DNA from: a bacterium
Lineage (GTDB): Bacteria > Zixibacteria > MSB-5A5 > GN15 > FEB-12
DNA: 19,104 nucleotides
NCBI GenBank assembly: GCA_030640905.1
Contig: DAOWIM010000314.1
Location: forward strand, 1 to 19,104
Reading direction: 5' to 3'
The notes under the pieces were generated by a model. The model was not told where the DNA came from. It saw only the letters and a list, made by a program, of their open reading frames with translations, and did not search any database. A program made the position numbers and the translations under genes. Positions 13,832-19,104 of this stretch are shown here, one piece after another. How positions within the stretch are numbered: position 1 is the first letter of the stretch; every line of letters starts with the position of its first letter.

Positions 13832-15928
13832 ATGGCCGACGCTTCGAAACCGACTTTCTTAGAGACGTTGTCGGCCCGCTCTGATATCGTGCTGGCGCTG
13901 GCAGTAATCGCGATTATCGGCGTACTGGTGATTCCGATCCCAACCGGCATGCTGGACTTTGCGCTCGCCTTCAACATAACATTCTCGATCGTTGTTCTGC
14001 TGACCACGCTGTACGTGACACGGCCGCTCGACCTGTCGGTATTCCCCGGTATGCTGCTGGTCGTTACGCTGATGCGTCTGTCGTTGAACGTGGCATCGAC
14101 CCGCCTGATTCTCGGGCACGCCTACGCCGGTGAAGTCATCAACAGTTTTGGTAATTTCGTTGTCCAGGGCAACTACGTCGTCGGGTTCATTGTCTTTGTA
14201 ATTCTGGTCATTATTCAGTTTGTAGTTATCACCAAAGGCGCCGGCCGAATTTCTGAAGTTGCCGCTCGCTTTACACTCGACGCCATGCCCGGCAAACAGA
14301 TGGCGATCGATGCCGACCTCAATGCCGGGATCATAACCGACGTTGATGCTCGCACCCGTCGCGCCGAGATTGCCCAGGAAGCTGATTTCTATGGTGCTAT
14401 GGACGGTGCATCGAAGTTCGTCCGTGGCGATGCTATCGCAGGTATCCTCATCACGCTGATCAATATCATCGGTGGCTTTGTCATTGGCATGGCCATCAAT
14501 GATATGGATCTGAGTACGGCGCTGAGAACCTACAGCTTGCTTTCGATTGGTGATGGTCTGGTCACACAGATTCCGGCACTGTTGGTCTCAACCGCATCGG
14601 GTATCATCGTCAGCCGAGGGGCGTCGTCGGAAAACATGGGTAAGGATTTAACCGACCAACTTACGCGCCAGCCGCGGGCCATTATGGTCACCGCTGTTGT
14701 CCTGTTCATTTTTGGTCTTCTCCCCGGCATGCCCACCATGACTTTCATGGTCATGGGGCTCATAGTCGGTGGTGTTGGTTACATGACCTTGGAAGTTCAG
14801 AAAAAACGAAAGATCAGCGAAGCGAACAAGAGCAAAGAGGCTGAGAAAACGACCGAACCGGAAGAACGGGCTGAAGATCATCTCAAGGTTGATACGCTTG
14901 GGCTTGAGATCGGATATGGTCTGATACCTATGGTTGATGCCGGGCAGGGCGGTGACTTGCTGAATCGTATCTCTGTCATCCGCAAGCAACTCGCCACCGA
15001 ACTGGGCGTCATGGTTCCTCCCATACGCATCCGTGACAATATCCAACTGAAGCCAAATGAATATCAGGTCAAGATCAAAGGCGTCCGCGTTTCTGGTTTT
15101 GCGTTGATGCCGGATCATATGCTGGCGATCAACCCCGGCTTTGTGGAAGAGAAGCTGGAAGGTTTTGAGACCAGAGACCCGGCATTCAATCTCGAATCGA
15201 CATGGATAATTCCGAACCTCAAAGAAGTTGCCGAGGCCAAGAGTTATACCGTCGTGGAGCCGCCGGCTGTTTTGGCTACACACTTGACGGAGGCGATACG
15301 ACAGGCATCCTCGGAGATTCTAACCCGACAGGATGTGCAGCATCTGGTCGATACGCTCAAAGAAGACAGCCCGGCGCTGGTTGACTCAACGATCCCCGAA
15401 GTTGTCTCGCTCGGACTGCTGCAAAAAGTATTGGGACTGCTTCTCTCCGAGCAGATCCCCATTCGTGACCTGGCTACAATCATCGAAACCGTTTCCGATT
15501 ACGCCCCGGCCAGTTCCGAGGCCGATGTGTTGGCTGAGTACACTCGAATGAGTCTCAAACGACAAATTACGGAACTCTACAAAGATAAAGATGGCAGAAT
15601 CAATGTCTTTACGATCGACCCGGCGCTGGAACAGGCGCTGGCCGATTCAATTCAGAACACGAAACAGGGTCTGATGTTGCTGATCGATCCGGTGATGACT
15701 GAAAAACTCCTGGAGCAGATGGCCAGACAGGTCGATGTGCTGCAGGCAGCCGGACAACGACCGGTATGTATCTGTTCACCGAACATTCGACTGGCCCTCA
15801 GGCGGTTGGTCGAGGCGTCATCGCCCAACCTGTCAGTCGTGTCGTACAACGAAATTCTGTCCAATGTCGAACTTGTCTCAACCGGGATGGTGAGGTTACA
15901 GGATGATAATCAAAACGTACAGAGCTGA
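13832..15928 (+). CDS. flhA: Flagellar export gate protein FlhA
   Basis: FlhA forms the nonameric ring that receives export substrates and uses the proton motive force. The N-terminal part (about 15-320) holds eight membrane segments and the FHIPEP-family core, including VTLMRLSLNVASTRLIL and the later segment GAMDGASKFVRGDAIAGI. The cytoplasmic domain runs from about 345 to 698. The length of 698 residues is normal. It starts one base after flhB, with GGCGG (13819-13823) as the likely ribosome binding site, and its last 26 bases overlap flhF, implying coupled translation. Confidence 0.98.
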   Translation: MADASKPTFLETLSARSDIVLALAVIAIIGVLVIPIPTGMLDFALAFNITFSIVVLLTTLYVTRPLDLSVFPGMLLVVTLMRLSLNVASTRLILGHAYAGEVINSFGNFVVQGNYVVGFIVFVILVIIQFVVITKGAGRISEVAARFTLDAMPGKQMAIDADLNAGIITDVDARTRRAEIAQEADFYGAMDGASKFVRGDAIAGILITLINIIGGFVIGMAINDMDLSTALRTYSLLSIGDGLVTQIPALLVSTASGIIVSRGASSENMGKDLTDQLTRQPRAIMVTAVVLFIFGLLPGMPTMTFMVMGLIVGGVGYMTLEVQKKRKISEANKSKEAEKTTEPEERAEDHLKVDTLGLEIGYGLIPMVDAGQGGDLLNRISVIRKQLATELGVMVPPIRIRDNIQLKPNEYQVKIKGVRVSGFALMPDHMLAINPGFVEEKLEGFETRDPAFNLESTWIIPNLKEVAEAKSYTVVEPPAVLATHLTEAIRQASSEILTRQDVQHLVDTLKEDSPALVDSTIPEVVSLGLLQKVLGLLLSEQIPIRDLATIIETVSDYAPASSEADVLAEYTRMSLKRQITELYKDKDGRINVFTIDPALEQALADSIQNTKQGLMLLIDPVMTEKLLEQMARQVDVLQAAGQRPVCICSPNIRLALRRLVEASSPNLSVVSYNEILSNVELVSTGMVRLQDDNQNVQS

Positions 15929-17057
15929 GTCGACCGCAGCCGCCCTTAAGATGGTGCGGGAAGAACTCGGCGGCGATGCATACGTACTGAAGACTCGCGA
16001 AGTTGACGGCAGCAATCGGGAAGGTCGCATGGAGGTGACCGCCTGTTTGGAAAATGCCGATGCTTCTGATTTGTCGCCGACGGCAAAGACGGTGAAAGAC
16101 CGGACGACGGTTATGACCGAATCGGATCAGTCTATGCCTGAAGAAACGGTGGTGAGCCCTCCGGAGACTATCAACGTACCGGTCGTACCGGCTGTCGAGA
16201 CGCGCAACGACAAACTTGATTCAAGAATTGATCGAATAGAAAAACGTCTTGATCAGATATTCAATCTAAATTTGAAGGCAGCCGTCGAGTCGGACAAGTT
16301 GACGCGCTGTCGTGAAATAATCAATGCTCTGAAGCAGGCCGACGTGCCTTCGGACTTCCTCGATGCGTTCATGATGACGTTGATCGAGATGGACGAGAGC
16401 GATATCGCCGATGTATCTCTGGTGCAGGGCAAACTCGTCTTAGAATTGTCCACCATGATGGTTCCCGACCTTGCCTTCAAGCCGGGAGACCGCGTTCTGT
16501 TTGTTGGTCCGGCTGGAGCGGGGAAATCGTCCCTCATGGGAAAGCTGGCGGCTCAGTTGGTTGCTAACGAGAAACGTAAGGTCCGACTTGTCACGCTTGA
16601 TGATGTCAAGATCGGAGCGATTGATGAAATTGGCAGCTATGCTGACCTGCTGGGTGTGGACCTTACCGAAGAGAAAGAAATTGTCCGGTCCGGCTCCGAT
16701 ACAATCACGCTGATTGACACACCGGCTTTGCCTCGGGACGATGCGCGAGTAGAGAGGCTCGCGAAAAAAATTAAGCAAGCCAGGCCGACCTATTGTCTGG
16801 CGGTCTTCTCGGCGATCACTCGCTCCGATGATATTCCGACTCTGGCCATGTCTCTTAAAACGATGGCGCCGACGCATGTGGCCATCACGATGACTGACCT
16901 TACTGATCGGTTGGGATCGATGATCGCAGCGACAGCAGCTACCGGCCTGAAACTGGCACACACAACCAATTCACCGGGCGGTGCCGGTTCAATCAATGCC
17001 CCCGATCCTGACATGGTGGCGCGTAAGCTTCTGGGGACGGGAGTAGTCAATGAATAG
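15903..17057 (+). CDS. flhF: Flagellar placement GTPase FlhF, atypical G motifs
   Basis: FlhF is an SRP-type GTPase that marks where a flagellum is built. The N-terminal segment MIIKTYRAES and AAALKMVREELG is typical, residues 50-190 are linker and N domain, and the G domain begins near 195. The P-loop GPAGAGKS (202-209) is good. Other motifs depart from the usual ones: DTYR is DDVK (233-236), the DTAG motif is DTPA (272-275), and the TKLD base-recognition motif is TMTD (329-332). GTP binding is therefore plausible, but hydrolysis or base specificity may be changed. The 384 residues form an intact frame with no frameshift. It overlaps flhA by 26 bases and flhG by eight. Confidence 0.88.
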   Translation: MIIKTYRAESTAAALKMVREELGGDAYVLKTREVDGSNREGRMEVTACLENADASDLSPTAKTVKDRTTVMTESDQSMPEETVVSPPETINVPVVPAVETRNDKLDSRIDRIEKRLDQIFNLNLKAAVESDKLTRCREIINALKQADVPSDFLDAFMMTLIEMDESDIADVSLVQGKLVLELSTMMVPDLAFKPGDRVLFVGPAGAGKSSLMGKLAAQLVANEKRKVRLVTLDDVKIGAIDEIGSYADLLGVDLTEEKEIVRSGSDTITLIDTPALPRDDARVERLAKKIKQARPTYCLAVFSAITRSDDIPTLAMSLKTMAPTHVAITMTDLTDRLGSMIAATAATGLKLAHTTNSPGGAGSINAPDPDMVARKLLGTGVVNE

Positions 17058-17913
17058 GCTGCATTCAACATCAACGCATCTCCAACGAAGCAGCGGTCTG
17101 CAGTTGATATCGTTCTTGTCGGGGAAAGGTGGCGTAGGCAAATCGATTCTGTCGTTCAATTTCGCCGAACGCCTTGCCGCAATCGGTATGCAAGTTCTGT
17201 TGGTTGATGCCGATTTCTCGACCGGTAATATCCATATCCTGGCCAATGTTCCGTGTGAGAGGGGGATCGGTCATTTCCTCTCCGGCGAGATGAGCCTGAA
17301 AGAAGCAGTCACGCCGGTTACCGACAATTTCGATATCCTCGGTTCCACATGGCAGGGTTCCGCGCCGGTGCAATCGGATGTTTCCGGGGCGGCTTCAATG
17401 GTCGAGCGTCTCAGAGAGCAGGCATCGGGATACGACGTCGTTCTTATCGACCACAGCTCCGGTATCTCCGAGGCATCGACAGTGATCGCTCATGGTTCCA
17501 ATATCAACGTTCTGGTAATGGTTCCGGAGTTGACCTCGATTTCCGACTGCTTCGGATTAGTAAAAACGCTGGTGACGGCCAACCGCAATATCGATTGTCG
17601 CCTTCTTGTCAATCGGACAATCTCTGCGGAAGAGACCGACCAGGTACAGGGGAAGTTCCTGGCATTGACAGAGCAATTTCTAAATTTCGCCCCGCGGTTC
17701 TTGGGGCATATCAATCAAAATGATCTTTTCCGAAACTCCGTAGCGGCTCAGAAGCCGCTCTCAGAAGTCGATTCCGAAGGATTGGTGTCCGGCTCGCTGA
17801 CCGATTTATCTTGTCAACTCCTCGGTGTAGTCGCCCCCACAAGGGAGGGTATCGATCCACAACCTACCATGGAAGTTAACGAACTTGAGGCTACGGCCGA
17901 TATAAGGGAATAG
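17050..17913 (+). CDS. flhG: MinD-like ATPase FlhG (YlxH), flagellar number regulator
   Basis: FlhG is a MinD-type ATPase that limits flagellar number and normally stimulates FlhF. The deviant Walker A SGKGGVGKS is at residues 24-32, including the signature lysine K26. DADFSTGN (53-60) is switch I. Switch II reads DHSSG (134-138) where FlhG proteins usually have DTGAG. The N-terminus before the P-loop is about 22 residues and does not contain the DQAxxLR motif that activates FlhF in other species. The length of 287 residues is normal. The gene overlaps flhF by eight bases, and GGGAG lies just upstream. Adjacency to flhF and fliA favours FlhG over MinD. Confidence 0.9.
   Translation: MNRLHSTSTHLQRSSGLQLISFLSGKGGVGKSILSFNFAERLAAIGMQVLLVDADFSTGNIHILANVPCERGIGHFLSGEMSLKEAVTPVTDNFDILGSTWQGSAPVQSDVSGAASMVERLREQASGYDVVLIDHSSGISEASTVIAHGSNINVLVMVPELTSISDCFGLVKTLVTANRNIDCRLLVNRTISAEETDQVQGKFLALTEQFLNFAPRFLGHINQNDLFRNSVAAQKPLSEVDSEGLVSGSLTDLSCQLLGVVAPTREGIDPQPTMEVNELEATADIRE
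17877..17903 (+). promoter_or_regulatory. Candidate sigma-28 promoter before fliA
   Basis: TAAC (17877-17880), 15 bases, then GCCGATAT (17896-17903) resembles the FliA consensus TAAA-N15-GCCGATAA with one mismatch in each box and exact spacing. It lies inside the end of flhG, and the predicted start would leave only about ten bases before the fliA ATG, so it may be fortuitous. If real, fliA would be autoregulated. Confidence 0.3.
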
Positions 17914-17920
17914 CAGACAT

Positions 17921-18793
17921 ATGGTTAGCACACTAAAAATTGAGCCGAAAAAGAAGAGCAGTAACTCAAAAATTGAGGCTGTTAAAGACAAGGTTATAGA
18001 AGCCCCGGTCAAGAGAGCCAGAAGGTGGGAAGTACCGGCCCGCGAGTGGGCCAGGTATCGCAAGTATCGCACGCCGGAGATCCGTCAGAAGTTGCTGGAT
18101 CGGTATGTGGCGTTGGTTCGCAATGTTGCGACGCGCATGGCGATGAATTTCCCGCGGTCGGTCGAGTTGTCCGACCTGGTGAACACCGGTGTCATTGGTT
18201 TGATCGAGGCCTTTGGCAATTTCGATCCTGATCGTGGCGTCAAATTTGAGACGTATGCCGTGCCGCGTATCCGGGGAGCGATCCTTGACGAGCTCAGGGC
18301 GTTGGACTGGGTGCCGCGATCAACGCGCGCCAAGTCTCGGGAGATTGAACGCAGTTTTTTGTGTCTGGAAAACATACTGGGACGGCCGCCGGAAAAAACT
18401 GAGCTGGCCAAGCACATGAAGATAACGATGGCCGAATTGTATGCCGCGCTCGGTGATGTTTCCGGGACCAGCATTCTCTCGCTGGATGAAGTTGTGTACC
18501 GTGAAGACGACAACCGACAGGTGCCGCGGATCGAGACGATTGTGGATCGGACGGCTGTCAGTAGTCTTGGGGAAGTCGAGAAAGACGAGCTTCGTTCGTT
18601 CTTGAAAGTCGCCATTGAGCGACTTACCGACCAGGAGAAACTGGTTATTGGTCTGTATTATTTTGAAGAATTGACACTGAAGGAAATCGGCCAGGTGATG
18701 TCGATCTCCGAGTCACGTGTTTCGCAGATACATACACGCGCAGTCGCTAAGCTGCGTGGAATGGTCAAGGAAAGATTTGCCTTGACCGGTTAG
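17921..18793 (+). CDS. fliA: RNA polymerase sigma-28 factor FliA (FliA/WhiG family)
   Basis: FliA directs transcription of late flagellar genes such as flagellin and chemotaxis genes after the hook is finished. Region 2 covers about residues 47-125, with DLVNTGVIGLIEAFGNFDPD and F-E-T-Y-A-V-P-R-I-R-G-A-I-L-D-E-L-R. Region 3 is at about 127-190. Region 4, with its helix-turn-helix (LTLKEIGQVMSISESRVSQI), is at 225-285. The first 40 residues are Lys/Arg-rich and longer than usual. The length is 290 residues. The start at ATG 17921 has AAGGGA (17904-17909) 11 bases upstream, rather far. The gene lies eight bases after flhG. No FlgM anti-sigma gene is seen in the window. Confidence 0.95.
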   Translation: MVSTLKIEPKKKSSNSKIEAVKDKVIEAPVKRARRWEVPAREWARYRKYRTPEIRQKLLDRYVALVRNVATRMAMNFPRSVELSDLVNTGVIGLIEAFGNFDPDRGVKFETYAVPRIRGAILDELRALDWVPRSTRAKSREIERSFLCLENILGRPPEKTELAKHMKITMAELYAALGDVSGTSILSLDEVVYREDDNRQVPRIETIVDRTAVSSLGEVEKDELRSFLKVAIERLTDQEKLVIGLYYFEELTLKEIGQVMSISESRVSQIHTRAVAKLRGMVKERFALTG

Positions 18794-18820
18794 AACACTT
18801 TGTGAAAGGGACAGTGTCGT

Positions 18821-19104
18821 ATGGTTGACCCGATTGAAGTGCCGGACAACCTGGCGAAAACACAGCTGCCCGACAAACTGAAAAAGGTCGTGCGTTCAAA
18901 TCCCGAACGAGAGCGGAACGGATTTTCCAAAGCTCTCCAGGAGGAACTTGAGGAAGAACTCAAGAAGAAGCGCCGGAAGCAAGGTGACAGTGTTCTGATC
19001 GAACACAAAACAGAAGAGATGAAACAAGACAATGATAAACAACAAGAGCCATCAGAAGACCGACATGAGGATGTCGAAGAAACAGCCACTGACGGAGAAT
19101 CGGC
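18821..19104 (+). CDS. Unrecognised charged protein after fliA, cut by window end
   Basis: This frame starts at ATG 18821, ten bases after AAAGGG (18805-18810), and is open for 94 codons to the edge. The visible protein is extremely rich in Glu, Lys, Asp, Arg and Gln, with a run of alternating acidic and basic residues at about 45-58 that may form a helix or coiled coil, and an acidic disordered tail. No transmembrane segment, signal peptide or catalytic motif is visible. Its place 27 bases after fliA suggests co-transcription and perhaps a flagellar or regulatory accessory role. I do not recognise the family. Confidence 0.6.
   Translation, partial: MVDPIEVPDNLAKTQLPDKLKKVVRSNPERERNGFSKALQEELEEELKKKRRKQGDSVLIEHKTEEMKQDNDKQQEPSEDRHEDVEETATDGES

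Overview
This window is almost entirely a flagellar assembly locus from a mid-GC bacterium. Nineteen protein genes are supported, all on the + strand. The order is mtaB, then motE-like, fliK, flgD, a TIGR02530-type flagellar operon gene, flgE, flbD, fliL, fliM, fliN, fliO, fliP, fliQ, fliR, flhB, flhA, flhF, flhG, fliA, and a charged unrecognised gene cut by the right edge. The order fliK-flgD-TIGR02530-flgE-flbD-fliL-fliM and fliO-P-Q-R-flhB-flhA-flhF-flhG-fliA matches the large operons of Firmicutes, Spirochaetes and several deep-branching phyla, not the enteric layout. My best guess is an uncultured deep-branching lineage (FCB/Zixibacteria-like). That is an inference from order and protein style, not something the sequence proves.

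Region by region: positions 1-445 hold no convincing gene but carry two copies of an 18-base repeat, one inside a long palindrome. mtaB (446-1795) is a tRNA methylthiotransferase and probably unrelated to motility. The gap 1796-1988 has a hairpin after mtaB and then a near-consensus sigma-54 promoter (1931-1948), which most likely drives the flagellar operon. The first block (1989-8373) encodes axial and hook-assembly proteins and motor accessories: MotE-like, hook-length ruler FliK, hook cap FlgD, hook protein FlgE, FlbD and FliL. The second block (8386-15928) encodes the switch (FliM, FliN) and the whole membrane export gate (FliO, P, Q, R, FlhB, FlhA). The third block (15903-18793) encodes the placement/number pair FlhF-FlhG and the late sigma factor FliA.

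Most genes overlap or sit within 20 bases of each other, so translational coupling is likely. The exceptions are gaps before flgE (104 bases), fliP (81 bases) and fliR (211 bases). Two junctions contain RNA structures that could hide a ribosome binding site (flgE leader, flbD-fliL).

The locus is mostly conventional and I see no wholly new system. The points most worth following are: FlhF has lost several standard SRP-GTPase motif residues and its partner FlhG lacks the usual N-terminal activating motif; the sigma-54 promoter has a perfect dyad against it; and the flbD-fliL and flgE leaders have strong RNA folds. fliF, fliG, fliH, fliI, fliJ, motA, motB, flgM and any sigma-54 activator are not in this window.
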